64,000 nt of DNA from Bryopsis sp. KO-2023. Lineage: Eukaryota; Chlorophyta; Ulvophyceae; Bryopsidales; Bryopsidaceae. Numbering within the stretch: the first letter of the stretch is position 1; every line of letters begins with the position of its first letter. This document shows, piece by piece, positions 22,938-35,663 of this stretch. The stretch is taken from positions 2,046,001 to 2,110,000 of the forward strand of contig BSYQ01000004.1 in assembly GCA_030272585.1 (NCBI GenBank). The letters run 5' to 3'. Under the pieces are notes generated by a model. The model searched no databases. It saw nothing but the letters and a program-made list of their open reading frames with translations, and had not been told where the DNA came from. Both the position numbers and the translations under genes were made by a program.

Positions 22938-25900
22938 TCATGGCTCCATTCTTGCGATGGAATGCGTTCTGATTTCTTCTAAAGTGTCCAAATTTTTCTC
23001 ATCTGTTGCCTTTGGGTGAGGAGCTCCAATGCTGTCATCGATGTTTTTCGAACTCGTTTCTTCAATTCCCAAAATAGGTGTTGTTGGGGTCTAAGAACAA
23101 AACCAAAAATAAATACTAACAACTGAAGGGATACTGATAACAAAAAAATAGGGATCCCACGAAGTCTTAAAATTGACAATTTACAAAAAATGATTCAACT
23201 CAATGGTGGCATTCCAAACATTCGAAAGGATGAGGGTGATTTTTCACCTCCAGAATAACACACAAAAACAATGCCGAATTAGAATCAAGGGCTCCACAGA
23301 AAATGCAATTATGGGTGGAGAGCACCCTCAATAACAAAAAAAAAAGACAATTTCAGTCCTATAGATCAGAACGAAGAACAAAGCCTGCGAAAACGGGAAT
23401 GTGCGCTCATATAGGCCAGGGGCTCTATTTTTGTTTGCTTCACTACTACCAGGTGCACAAGAGTCACCTCCGGGGCGGCTGTATTGAATACCATGTTTTC
23501 TGAATAAGAATGCATAAATTCTCCACCCCTCATGCTGTAGTTGCTCTCAATTTGGGCATCCTTGTCTGCAGGGCCAGCATCCTTCCTGCTTCTGGAAACG
23601 AAACATAAAAAAAACACCTTTCAACTGACCAACTGGGGACAAATATCACTAATCAATTGACCACAGCCCCCCTCCCCTCCTTCCTAAAACAAGTGGAAAA
23701 ACAAAAAAAACAGTACTTTTGTAAACAGTACCTTCTGTTTCTCATCATTTCTGTTGTACTGAGTGGAGATTTTTCTGTTATGGGTTTGACCGAATCGGCC
23801 CCCCTTCGCCCGCATGCCTTGACGATCTCCATAATCAATGTCAGGACCAACACAAACCCGGTAATGTACGCAAGCCACCGTTGCTCCAGCACAATTTTCC
23901 GACCCGAAGGAAATATCGCCTGCATTTTGACAAACACCACAAGATAATGCCGAAATGCCCTTGCAAAAGGTAACATGTACTCCCCACCAAGACACCCCCA
24001 TCACAAGTAAAAATTGAAAAAAAACCCTGATTTTGTCTGTAACCCAACATCAAATAGGCTTTGTTTTCATGACAGCCCACCAGAGATCCCAGCGCCAGGG
24101 ACGACAGCACAGAAGCCCTTCTCAGAACTGTTCCAAAAACCACATCCACGATTTTCCTAGGTTTGGTGGGGAGTATGCCAGAGCAGCCCTGTCTGTCCGG
24201 GCCAACAAGCATCAACAGCGGACACAGAAAGCCCAACCCATATAGTATCGACAAAGCTATGCTGCTCGCCACCACAATCCCGAAAAACTTCAGGATCAGA
24301 ATGGTGGCCATCATCAAGGGGAGGCAAGCCAAAATGGTGGTGATCGCTGCTCCGAAAATGGGGGCCCCCAATCTTTGGATGGCTTCCGTGGCTCTGAGGC
24401 GCCGGGCGTCCGCGGACGATTTCAAGTATGCTTCGGAAATGTGCAGGGCGAAATCCACCGAGAGGCCGACCAGGATGGTGACTGAAATCGCTTCGATGGC
24501 CCCCATTTCCCAGCCGATCAAGTAGAAAAAGCCCAGCATGACAGAAATCACACAGACCAGGTTGATGAGCGCCAGCAGAGCCATGCAAAGATTACCTAGC
24601 ATTCACACTCCAACCGTCATGAACATTCGGCTCAAACATCCCAAAACAAATGGGCATTTCATCAGTTTCCGTGAACTGCAAGTAAAACAAAATATCCCAA
24701 ATGTTGCAACGAGCCAAGGGCGGCGAAACAACCCATCCCACCCAGTACCAGAAGCACCATTCGTCACCCCCCACCCCCCAAAAAAGGAATATCTCTGCAC
24801 CTGTGAAAACAACGATCGCCAGCAGGGCGCAGACGCCAGCTATTGCTATGGCCCACTTCGTGCTTTGCACCACCTCCCTCTCCGTCCAGATCCTCACCCA
24901 GAGTGTGCTGGTCTGTCTTGCAGGACCCAGCTCCGCCGGGGCCCCGACATTCAGTTCTTTCACGGCCTCATCCCACCTCAGCCATTCACGATAGCCCTCA
25001 GCACCCGATGCTCGATTCACCACTTTAGCTTTCGCAGTGATTCTTACCCACTTGGGTTCGGGGTAAGCGGAGCTTTCTGATGTTGAATTAGAATTCAACA
25101 CGTAGCCCACATCCTGTGCAGAGTAAAGGAGAGGCCAAGATGATTAGTACACCAGTTTCCGTGTTGCATGTTGTGCCGTCCGGCAGACGACTTTATTAAT
25201 TTAGAAAAAAAAGTGAATGTTCGACAATTTTTTTTCGCAAACTTGGGTGATTTTTAGCATATTCGCTGGGTTGATCAATCAAGTTTTTGAGCAAGGGAGG
25301 TTTGCATTCGGTTGGCCCTAAGATGCCACTCTCTCCAAAAAAAATTAAAAAAAAACAAAGCAAATTAAGAAGAAAAGAAAGAAGAAAGAAAACTATCGGT
25401 TCCCCTGACCTCCTTGTACGTGCTTTTGTATTTTTCCACGAATAGCCACAGTTGCTTGGGCATCTCGTCCCTGGATACAGGGAAGCTGGGTGTTGTATCA
25501 GGTTTCTTTTCTCGCTTCTTATCCAGCCATTCTTTGAAACCTTTCATAAAGCATCGCTCCGGCTCCTCAATCAGATCGGTCCTATTTTCCAGTGCCTGAG
25601 GTAAAAAAAAAATCCATAAGAAGCAGCCAGGTATCGAACAAAGGCATATCCCACCTAAAAAAATTTCAACCCACTGATACAGATAATTGTTGTTGTCTTT
25701 TCTCCCACGATCATGAGCTATCAAATGAAAAATACAACACGGAGCTATAAATGAAAAATACAGCATCGCTGCTAAAGGATGCCCAAACATGGAGCTATGA
25801 AATGAAAAATCAAACATTGCTGAAAAAAGGATGCCCACCGTTTTTTTTCAACAACTTCATATATTCTGCGTTTTTTCACCTCACAGATATGCAGAATCCA

Positions 25901-28900
25901 TTCTTGGGACTGCTCCGCCATCACGTCGAAATTTTTGTCAAAAATGGGGTCCCCCGTGTTCATGGAGAAGGGGTCCACATCCCCAGCCACTTGATCCACG
26001 CTCTCGATGCCCCACAGCAGACTAACCCTGACCGTGTTTGCACGGATGGGGGGCGTTTGGACCTTCTCCTCAAGTTGCTTGAGGGAAAAGAGTAAACTCA
26101 AGAAAGAGAAAGCATTGACGCCAGCATCCAGCAGCTGAATATTATTCTGGGGTTCGAAAGGGGCCAAAAAAAACAATTTTAGATTTTGGATTTTGTTGAC
26201 TATACAATCTTAGCATTAGAGAAACCCAGTTGCATCAGAGAAAAAGTTCTCCAACCCCCCCCCCCCACCCCACCCCTTTCGAAGAAAACAACACAAAAAT
26301 GTTCACACCGATTCAGGATTAGTCATACTTGCCCCACGGTTACTGATTCACCTCTTTTTCCCTGAAAAAATTGCATGTTCCCTTAGCTCCCAGCATTTCG
26401 TTCAATTCTAGAGCGGCCAGCTCATCGCACGAGGCCCCATTTTTTTCAAACCACTGCTCCACGCCAGAGCTGTAGATGTAGACATCAAGATCACCAGCGA
26501 TGGGCACATCCTCAAACCGTTTCAAGGCATTGACCAGTGCCACCCCACGAAACATGGCTGGATCAGCCAACCCCACAAAAAAAGCATCCCTCGCCCCATT
26601 TCCGATTCCCAGGATTGCACGATATTCTCTACCCTCGCTCCACCCCTCTCCTTCTACCGCCAGCACCAGTTCGTTTTTCACCCAAGACGAAAACTTTTGC
26701 AGATGATCTTGAGGCGATCGCTCCACCATGACAGTCACCATCGGATTCTGCTGGAAAGCGTTTTTTTCAACGAAGCCAGCAAACATTTGCCCGGCGTTTT
26801 CCTCCATCTACCCATCCACAGCCACATAAACAAATATGAGGAAGAACCAAAATACACCCCCGTGCAAAAAAAAAAGAAAGAAAGAAGTTTTCGATTACCT
26901 GTATGGAAGAGATGCTCTTTCCGACGCCACTCAGCAGATTCTCCACAAATTCTGAATTGCCTTGTGTCGATTCGGGTTCCGGGAAAACTTGATCGGAATT
27001 CAAGGATGTCGATATGATGTATATGAAAGACATCGACTCGTTCCTACCAAGCAGCTGCCCTGTTCCCAAGACCTCTGTTCTAATTCACAAAACCCCTTTT
27101 TTTGATATCCCACCCAATAAAAACATGTTTACCAAGTTAAAAAGAAAAGGTCCATCACTTCTCCGGGGAGAATTATTTTTCAAAAATTCCTTTCAAGAAA
27201 TTTTATTGTGAAATCAGTGGCATTTTCTACGGAACCCCCCCGTCGCCTCCTATTGAAGTTTCATGTCAAAACCTTCCCTGCATGACCGAAAAAACACAGT
27301 TTTTCCCATTTTAATGCTAGAATTTGGCATTCTTTGATTTTCTCACCCCTCAGAATTCATGATGGAAAGGGTGACGTTCCTCCGAAGAGCTACGCTCGGC
27401 AATTGAATTCCCCTTTCCCCCTTTGGTGGCAAATGCGAAGTCTGCGTTTCTACTGAAATGCTGGACGGTGGCCCAGCTCCCATCGTGTTGTAAGCTGCCA
27501 CAGAAATCCCGTACGATGTCGAACTCTCCAGAGGGCCCAAAATCGCTGAAAATTCTGTGCTGTTGAAGGTGTATGTCACAGAGGATGCTTGGTCAGACTC
27601 CGGGGAAATGCGAATTTCAAACCCTGTGGAAATCATACGATCTCAACAAAAGCATCGGCTTTTTGAAAAAGTTGGGGCCCTGGCCCCCTAAATAACACAA
27701 ACACACACACAAAACCCCCCCAAAATTTGCTTCACAAGAAACTGCTTTTTCGGAAAAGTAAAATTTCAGTCCAGAAGCTTGAAGAACAAGCAACTGCATT
27801 GCAGCGGGAAAAAAAAAAAGAAGGAAAAAACAGAGAAAAACATGAGATCAGGGCATTAAATGCAAAAAATATCCCACCATTTACTGCCACAGTTTGCTGG
27901 GTTTTTGCCTTCCACTCTATTGTAACGGTCTTGGGGGTCACAGCAGAAGCTGCCACAAACAGAGGTGCCGAAGGAGCTCCGATTTCGAAAGTGGTGGCGC
28001 TTATGGGTTCCTCCATGACTGTCACAGCTCCACTGATTCCACTCAACCTATCAATAAACAAATAAAAAACCAGACAATTTTGCACAAAGAGAAAAAATCA
28101 CTAGCTTCCACATTCTCTATTGGGGAGGAAATCCCCTGCCGCGGATCAAGCTCTGCCTGGCGTTCCAATTAATGCAACTGAGCAAGCATTGCCTTTCTTG
28201 TTTTTTTAAACTGCCCCCTCTTTTGTTTTTCTTTTTGCTGAATATATTTGGAAGAAAAAATGCCTGTTGTTTGATCTACCTGAATTCGTAGGTGGTGCCA
28301 GGATCCAATCCAAGAAACTCAAACTGCCCATCGCGCCCCCGGTAGACCTCGATCCAATTTGAATCGGCGGCCTTCTTATACTCCAGCACAAAGGCAGAGA
28401 TCGTCAATGGGGTCAAAGTTGTCCAGCTCAATGACATAGACCCAGCTGGTAAAGCAAAATAACACAAAGTGAATGATGTACAACCAGAAGTCCTTCCGAT
28501 TAAGATTTCAGTTCAACCCCATTGCTAGGATTGTGTCAAAGTTTCCTTTTTTGTGAGGTGTAGTAGAGCTTATCTAGAAAATGAGTGACAGCGACTCAGG
28601 GGCAGCCGATCTGATGGCAGTTCTTGTATTGAATTTAGAGAGGATTGGGGCATCATGGTTCCTTCTAAAAAGCAACGCTCACATGTGATGATGTCCACCG
28701 TCAATGCATCTTTCAGCAAAACAGAAAGCTCTGTTCGGATGTCCAATGAAGCTGCTTGTGGCGGCGGGGGGGCTGGCAAATCGACAGTCAAACTCAGAGG
28801 TGGAGGCGGCGATGGAGCCGGCGTTTCTCTGGTGGTCGATTCTGATGGGGTTCTCTGAGAAGAGGTAGAGTCTGCTGGTGAGGTTTGTGGGGTCCCCGAG

Positions 28901-31900
28901 TCGGAGCCACGTTGTGAAGGGGTGGCTGGGTCAGTCTGGGAGGAGGTGCTGAATTGAGTGTTGGATGGTATGACCGAGAAGCTGGCAAGGATCTCTGGCG
29001 AAACGTCCCCGCTGATTGGATTGCTGAAGTCTCTCCAGCACTTGTCGCAGGAGCCGCTCGACAAGAACTGAGATTCCCAGAGGTCCAGGAATTTCTGCAA
29101 AACCATGTCAGACATGCGTAAGGCACCCTTTCTTTTTGTTTTTGCTGTTTTTCGCATTGTTTGTCTGGATTCTCACCTGTACATTATGATGATGGGGGAA
29201 TATGGCCGGAACGGAGTTGCTGCCTTTGAGGAGAGTGGCTCCGTACAACCCGGCGGCAGAAAGGGCCAGAAAAAGTATCAACAGAATCCACCTGAGCTTG
29301 AGGATGACCCACGCCAGCATTTTCCAGAATTTGGCAGTTTTTGCTCTGATGTGTGGGTGTCGGCGCTTCGAGCTGGGGGTCGGACCACACAGGACCTTGC
29401 AGCAAATGCTGTCGAATCTGAACCTCTGGAGCAAGAAACCACACCCATCACCGTCCTCCCATACCGGAATTAACAGCGACATCCCATCAAAAGAAGGGCA
29501 TGGAGCAATTTCTTCCTGGAAAGCTACCTAGTCCTCTAACGTTGTGCATTGTTGATGACCGATGCCAAATCGGACGCGAAATTGGTGCAGAAAACATGCA
29601 TGTACATGACATCCCACCATACATACATACATGCATGCATGCATGTATGCATTTTGTACCTTGATGCGTTGTTGTACGATGTATCTCTCCCAAAACGCAA
29701 CACAAGCAGGAAACCACGTCATCACCAGAGCATAATTGACGGCCACCATCACAGCCAAAAACGTTCCGAATGACCGAATCGCAGGAATGGCTGAAATCAT
29801 GTTGGCTGCGAAGGCTATGGCTGAAGTGAATGATGTGACTGCCATGGCTGCTCCAGCCCTTTTGTATGCATGGGAAAGCCTTATGGAGGCATGGACCTCC
29901 CAATAGAGGGGTAGCGTCTCCGAGTATGTGTCAAAGAAGACAAACACTGCACAGCCATCACCCAAGTTTGTTGATTGCACAAACATACGGTCAAAGAATT
30001 ATGACAGGGATTCTCACATGCTGCTTCCTAGCAGATATCCCCAGGCAACATGTGAAAGATTAGAAAATGGTGATTGCAAAATGCCACCGACTGTAGATGG
30101 GGAAGGATAATACGGGTGTAATTTTCTGAAACTGTGGAGGGAAATTTGACTAACGATATTGAAGGTGATGGTGACTGATCAGCCTTACCGTCGTCGATTC
30201 CGATGCCCAAAATAATGAACAGCCCCAGAAATTGTATGACGTTCAGCGTAGGGATGCCGAAAACCACTCGGTGAAAAAAGTAGGCAACTGAGTTTTTCCA
30301 CGCACAAAACACAACTCATCCCCGGAATCAAAACGTGCAAGAAAAATGCTGCCAATGAATAACAGCAGTCCTCAACCAGTCGATCAATCTGTATCAGGAA
30401 TGGGTAAAGCCAGTGGGTGAATGCACGTGTTTCTTTTATCGGGTTGGTGGTGGCTACTCACTTGGCAGGGAAGCAATGATTTCAACCAACCCAACGAATG
30501 CAATGAACAGCGATTGGGTGTGCCACCATGCAAACAGCATGATGGCCACTAACCCCCACAGGATTTTCTTGGTGTCCTTGAACAGCTCCTGCTTGATCTC
30601 ATGGTCTGTCAGGTATGCCCCCCCATAGTTGACCACCATGAAATCATCGCTGGCATGCTTGAGTATAGCGTACATTTCCACAACAAACTGTCTGTAGACA
30701 GCTTCCTGAGCTTCGATTTGGTCTGACTGGGACTCATACCCATCCACCTACATTTTTCACAATAAAAGAAATCAATACCAGTATGCAATCAATGGTATGC
30801 ACGAACATTGCATTACATTAAGTTTTTCCTGGAGCCCTGCCTACCACCACACCAAATAAACAGGCAAAAAAAAGGGTTACACTGTGAGGGGTGCATTTTT
30901 GGGTTCCAGTGCAGACCAATGACAAATTGATTTATGGGTTTCAGCTCCGCTCGATCAACATCCTACCGGGACTCCAAACAAGAAGTCTGTCCTCAGGGAG
31001 TTTGCGATCCCGCCGGTCAAATCGGCACCCCCATCCACATACCACAGATGCCCTCGCAAGGCAAGCTGGGACCCCAGATTAAACAGGGAGCCCATCGTTT
31101 CCCCCCTCCCATCGTATATTACATCAACGCCTTCATCAGTGTGAGTCACGGATGGAAAGATGTAGTTGATCACTGAGTTGGGTGGCCGACACTCCCTGGC
31201 CCCCTGTATCCACACCCAACCTATTCATTAACCCAGAGAAGAACCCGATATAAAAGCTCCAACGATAATTCAACAAGCCATCAAGTGGACATCTCATCAA
31301 ACATGCATGAATGACATCTCATTGAACATGCATGTCTCATCAAATGACTGTCGATTCGCTTGATTTTCGTCCACGCACCTCAAATTTCCAGAGGTGCACG
31401 CAGAGTTTATGGTAATCCGGATGAGATGTTATGCGCTTCTCAAACTCCTTGATCCAAACCATAGCATCGGGCGTCCACACGGTGCTCCCATCCCTCATCG
31501 AATACACGACATGGATCCTCCACTTGCTTTGCCGCCGCCGAGGCTTCTCATCTTCCAACAATGATCGACGCTTGACCGCCGCCCCACAGCTCCGGCCGGT
31601 CTCTTGACCATCACACGGCTTTGTGGGGAATTCATTTGAGGTATCGATGGAGTGGAGGTCAGAGAGAATCCGTCGGCGGTTGGTTGCTACTTCACTTTCC
31701 TCACTGTCCCAGAAGTCCTTTGTCATGCTGATCCCTCCAAGAAGAGAGTCCTGGTACAATCCGGGGAAAAAAGGGTGCATTGTGAAATTCCGTTTACCCT
31801 CCTGCTTGAGGGATATGCTGATTGTATATATATGCTTCTCTGGGCTAAGTCACCCCGTTGTGGATGGCCTTCGTTGAGCAAGTTTGTTTAATGTAAATTA

Positions 31901-32348
31901 AACATTCATATGCTCATATATGCTGAGCAAATGCCCCAGTTACCAACACCAAATTCTGCAGGATTTTTTTTCTCCGAAATAGGATTGCAACCCCAAGACT
32001 TACTTCGTTTTCAGCCACAGGGTGATCTCGTATTCTGAAAGACTCGATGGACGAATCGATGCGAACTGACTTGGTGATTGCGATGGCAATGAGCGCCGTG
32101 GGGGCCAAAGCAGCCAGGATCATGGCAATGACCGGGCATGCAAGCATCCATCGGACAAAAACGAGGACTTTGGTTTCTCTAAGACAGAGAAAGATGAATC
32201 ACCCCAACAATCTGCGAATTCTTTACTTTTCATGTATTGGAAGTCTTGCCAGGATGAGGATGAGGGGTCAAAAATCGTCTGTTGGGTACGATCGATGTCC
32301 TTTGTTTGTTGCATGGTAACCAAAACGGCTTTCGTTCGCATCAGTCAT
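22938..32348 (-). CDS. Dispatched-like RND membrane protein with two fibronectin type III domains
   Basis: About 1,720 aa. Exons after the first: 32004-32178, 31379-31750, 30967-31203, 30462-30747, 30189-30287, 29660-29946, 29177-29425, 28683-29094, 28280-28445, 27878-28047, 27347-27623, 26899-27079, 26352-26807, 25880-26134, 25410-25595, 24801-25113, 24081-24595, 23732-23919, 23468-23591 and 22938-23090; all phases close. There is one membrane span near the N-terminus, then a large loop. The first sterol-sensing-like bundle has LGIGIDDVFVFFDTYSE and IRSFGTFLAV. A Pro/Ser/Thr-rich spacer and two FN3 domains (LSWTTL to DPGTTYEF, and VTIEWKA to AYNTMGAG) follow in loop 2. The second bundle has LVGLSVDFALHISEAY; the tail is acidic. 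Family members export lipid-linked or other ligands. The FN3 insertion is unusual. First exon uncertain: 32290-32348 or 32466-32587 both join in frame. Confidence 0.85.
31842..31910 (+). repeat. ~70-bp interspersed element, copy 2 (intronic)
   Basis: Same core as 12851-12924, here starting gggctaagtcaccccgttg and ending taatgtaaattaaacattc. It lies in an intron of the minus-strand Dispatched-like gene, again antisense to its host. Confidence 0.85.
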
Positions 32349-32587
32349 CGCAAATTGATCTTGAAAACCACCAAAATCCGTCCGTCACACTTCTCGGCGA
32401 CGTCCAGGACAACCGCTTGGGAGCCCCCTTCCTCCCGACCACGGACCACCTTGACTGGCTGGTACCTGAGCTCTTGGAGCAACTCGTCTTCTGTGAAACT
32501 CCCACGTTTCGTGGATTGACCTCCCACGCAAACAGCCTTCGCTTGTTCTGGTGCAGAATCGGGGGGGGAGGGCCCGAGTCCTTCCAT
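32345..32587 (-). other. 80-codon ORF at the 5' end of the Dispat­ched-like gene
   Basis: An ATG-to-TGA frame of 80 codons with coding-like composition (for example SFTEDELLQELRYQPVK). Its TGA overlaps the ATG proposed for the Dispatched-like gene (atga at 32345-32348). It could be an upstream ORF, a small independent gene, or partly the true first exon: a donor after 32466 would join it in phase 2 to the exon at 32178. I do not recognise the protein. Confidence 0.35.
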
Positions 32588-33376
32588 TGTCGACTAGACC
32601 CCTGCGATTCACAGGCATCCACCAGGTGGGTGGTCAATGGACATGCGGGGTGCCTTTGTTTTGTGAGGAGGCAGTGCTCATGTCGATTTTTTTTTGTCAG
32701 ACTGTGGGCTTGGTCCGTGATGATCACTCCAGACGGTGGTGATGATTTGGTGGTGTGAAGACGACCGAGATGTTGGGGATGTTCAGCGGCCTCTTGGCAT
32801 GGCTCGCCGCAAGCATAGAAAAGTACAATCGCGGAGACAAAAAAAGTACAGGGAGGTACGAAACAGGCGTCCGAGCTGGGCAGCGGCGGCATCCGAGCGA
32901 CGATTTGCATCGCGGGATTTGCATTGGGCTCCCGCCGTTCTGGGTTTCACATTCTCGACAATATCGCCCCACTGATCTGCGAAAATCGGAGCAGGTAGGC
33001 CTTTTCGCGATCGATCGAGTGATTTTCGTAAGCTACAGTCTCATGGCGTCACCGTACTGCGGCGCGTTCTAGGGATGACGTCCGCGAGACGCCCACGTCT
33101 CGCCGACCTCCCAAAGTGGGTATGGTACGGAGGCTGCGCTTCCAGTCGGACATAGAATCAGTGCAAGGTGTATGGGACCTGAAGTTAGGCGCGAACTGAG
33201 GGTGCAACACGTACAACAAAACCAAGGTGGGATGTGAGATTCCTGGCATTCTAAACGCTATCGGGGGAAAGCCAGAGCTCGGCGAGTGCGCGAAACAGGC
33301 CGGTTGCCCTCATCCCTAGGAATTAAGGACCGCAGAGTTTCGGCAATTGACAGTGATCGACGGGAGAAAAGCAACG
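32588..33376. promoter_or_regulatory. Intergenic region between divergent Dispatched-like and Thr/Pro-rich genes
   Basis: No recognised coding exon. From about 32880 the sequence is rich in CpG, typical here of upstream regions. No clear TATA box was seen. Any 5' UTR introns would fall here. Confidence 0.4.
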
Positions 33377-34259
33377 ATGGGAATGGTCAACTTCGCTGTT
33401 CTGCTTCTGTGCGCTGCAGTGGTGAGCGCAACTGGAGTCGTTCCTGGTAGGCAGCTTCCCACAGTCGGTGAGAACGTGTTTTGCTATGCGCCAAGAGGCT
33501 TTGCCCTTCCCCCTGTTCAAACCGCTGAACTCCATTTTGCTTGCACCAGACGTGGTCAGACTGGGAAAGCTTCTCCTGCCAGTTGATGGCAACTCCCTGG
33601 GGACGTCAACTGGTGGAGCACCCCAAGTGAACCCCACTCCTCCCGTGAAAGCGAATGATCCTCCGCTTCTTGTGGGCCTATCGGCGAAAGTGAAACAAGG
33701 ACAGCTCACCGCTACCCTGTCCGCGGAGCAAACAACTCCACTTCCATCTCCCCCGTCTCCGTCTCCCACCCCTGCACCGTTGCCAACCCCCACCCCTGCG
33801 CCAACGACCTCCCCCACCCCCGTTCCAACGACCTCCCCCACCCCCGTTCCAACGACCTCCCCCACCCCCGCTCCAACGACCTCCCCCACCCCCGCTCCAA
33901 CGACCTCCCCCACCCCCGCTCCAACGACCTCCCCCACCCCTGCGCCAACGACCTCCCCCACCCCCGCTCCAACGACCTCCCCTACTCCCGCTCCAACGAC
34001 CTCCCCTACCCCTGCGCCAACGACCCCCACTGCTCCTGCGCCAACGACCATTTCTGGCACCAACATTCCTGATCCCTTGTCTGGTAGTCAAGGTTCAGAC
34101 CCGTTTGCTTTGCCTGACGTTGGAATTTTCAAGCCAAAGGTTCTGCCTGTGATTCCTCCTCCCATTCCTACCCCTGCTCCAGTGGACTTGAACCTGGCCC
34201 TGAGTGCCAAGGTGAAGGAGGGAGACCTCGGTGCCACCGTAGAAGTAGCTGCAGGATAG
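33377..34259 (+). CDS. Secreted Thr/Pro-rich repeat protein
   Basis: Two exons, 33377-33446 and 33550-34259; 259 aa. The ATG chosen starts a clean signal peptide ([20 protein letters not shown]). The middle of the protein is about ten copies of a PTPAPTTS-type octapeptide, encoded by near-identical 24-bp units at about 33780-34050. Such Pro/Thr-rich tracts in algae and plants are usually O-glycosylated wall or matrix segments, so a surface role is likely (inference). A short motif flanks the tract on both sides: [13 protein letters not shown] before it and [13 protein letters not shown] at the end. No membrane anchor was seen. I do not recognise the flanking domains. The Gly/Trp/Arg-rich minus-strand frames here are shadows of the repeat. 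Confidence 0.85.
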
Positions 34260-35663
34260 GGCGGTCCTTATTAGCTAGGGAGGGAGCTTCCATGGCTTGC
34301 AAAATAGGTGAGCATATTTGGAAGAAAATACCCAGCACAAACAACCCCTTTCTTCTTGTGCAGTTTTTTTTTTCTGTATTGTCTTGAGGGTGAAATGGCT
34401 AAATATTTGACATAAGGGCTCAAGATATTTGTCAAAGGCAACCCCTGTATCAGAAATATTGTTAGATCCAAAAATTATGCTATGTACTTGTCAGTCAGTC
34501 AGACAGTCAATGATGACCATTGTGGTTTGGCTGATTCCAGGTAGTGCCGAGAGGAGCTCTGAAGAATAATTGCATCTAGGAATAAAGAGCAGGCTGCCTT
34601 CCCTGTGGAATAAAGTTTTCAGGGGGGCCAACCGCAAAAGACTTAAACAACGAATTCAGAAGGAAAAAAGTTTGGGACTCATCTCTCAACGGTAGTAGTT
34701 TTGGAACAGCAGTGTTTTTTTGAAATAATTTTCCCCCTGGGGGTTGAAGTCGTGCCTCCATCGACTGTTGGGAACATGCTGCTTGGGTTTTCACACGGAG
34801 TGATTAAAAAATTTTCAGGGTGTCTACACGAAAGACGCTTTTTTTTTTTGGTTTTTAATAAAGTCCCGGACAGGGAATTGATCGTCATGCAGGAGAGAGA
34901 AAAGCATTTGTGTTATCTGCAGTCTTTGCAAGTCGAAAAAAAAAAAAAGAAAGAGAGAAAGAAAGAAAGAAAGAAAGTTGCATTGGAAGTGTCAAAGCGG
35001 AGTTGGTGGCGATCTGTCTTGTGATTAATATTGAAGAGTTATAGCCATGTTCAGATATCCTCATTGGACTGTTGTCCCAGTTTCGATGGGTGGTGGGTTG
35101 GGTGGGCATCCCCTTCCTGTACCTGTTTCCCCAGACACCGACAGACCTATTATTCACAAACACTGGTCCACTTGACTTCAGTGAAGTCTTTTTTGTTTCT
35201 TTGAGGAGAAAAAATCCATGGATGAAACCTGCCCTCAAGCCAGATTACGAAACGGGGTGGGGGGGAGGGAATGCGATGCGGTTTTATCGAATCTTATACC
35301 CTCTGCGACCTCCCAGTCGTTCGCTTTTTCCAGCGACACCCAGCGGGATGTTCTGTTGATTGTGGTGATGGGAGGGGTGGGGAATACACTTTCTGTTGGG
35401 AAGGGAATATTCATGCACATTCGGCCGCTTTTTTCGCTCCCAGCAGTCCTTTTTCGAGCCTGTCGTCGAAAAGCGTATTTCCGTACCCTGACACGTGACG
35501 AGTTTCCGCATCTCCTTCCTCATCTTGACGCAGTTCGACCGACTCGCCGTTCGTCCCACTTTGACGCCGATTTCCTTTTTTTTCCCAATTGATTTTTCGG
35601 CGGTGGTCGGTTTCTGTTTCGCGCAAAAAAAAATTGTTTTTTTCGCCTCACTCGGAAAAAACG
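34260..35663. other. 3' flank and upstream region of the AGPase gene
   Basis: No gene was seen. It holds a GAAA microsatellite (34945-34977), and the last ~200 bp before the AGPase ATG are CpG-richer, as elsewhere at 5' ends in this window. Confidence 0.5.

Noticed and set aside
29620-29655. catacatacatg repeats as a CRISPR-like or regulatory array
   Set aside because: Simple palindromic microsatellite with no spacers. No CRISPR array exists in this eukaryotic window.
33678-34091. Gly/Trp/Arg-rich minus-strand protein
   Set aside because: Pure antisense of the PTPAPTTS coding repeat.
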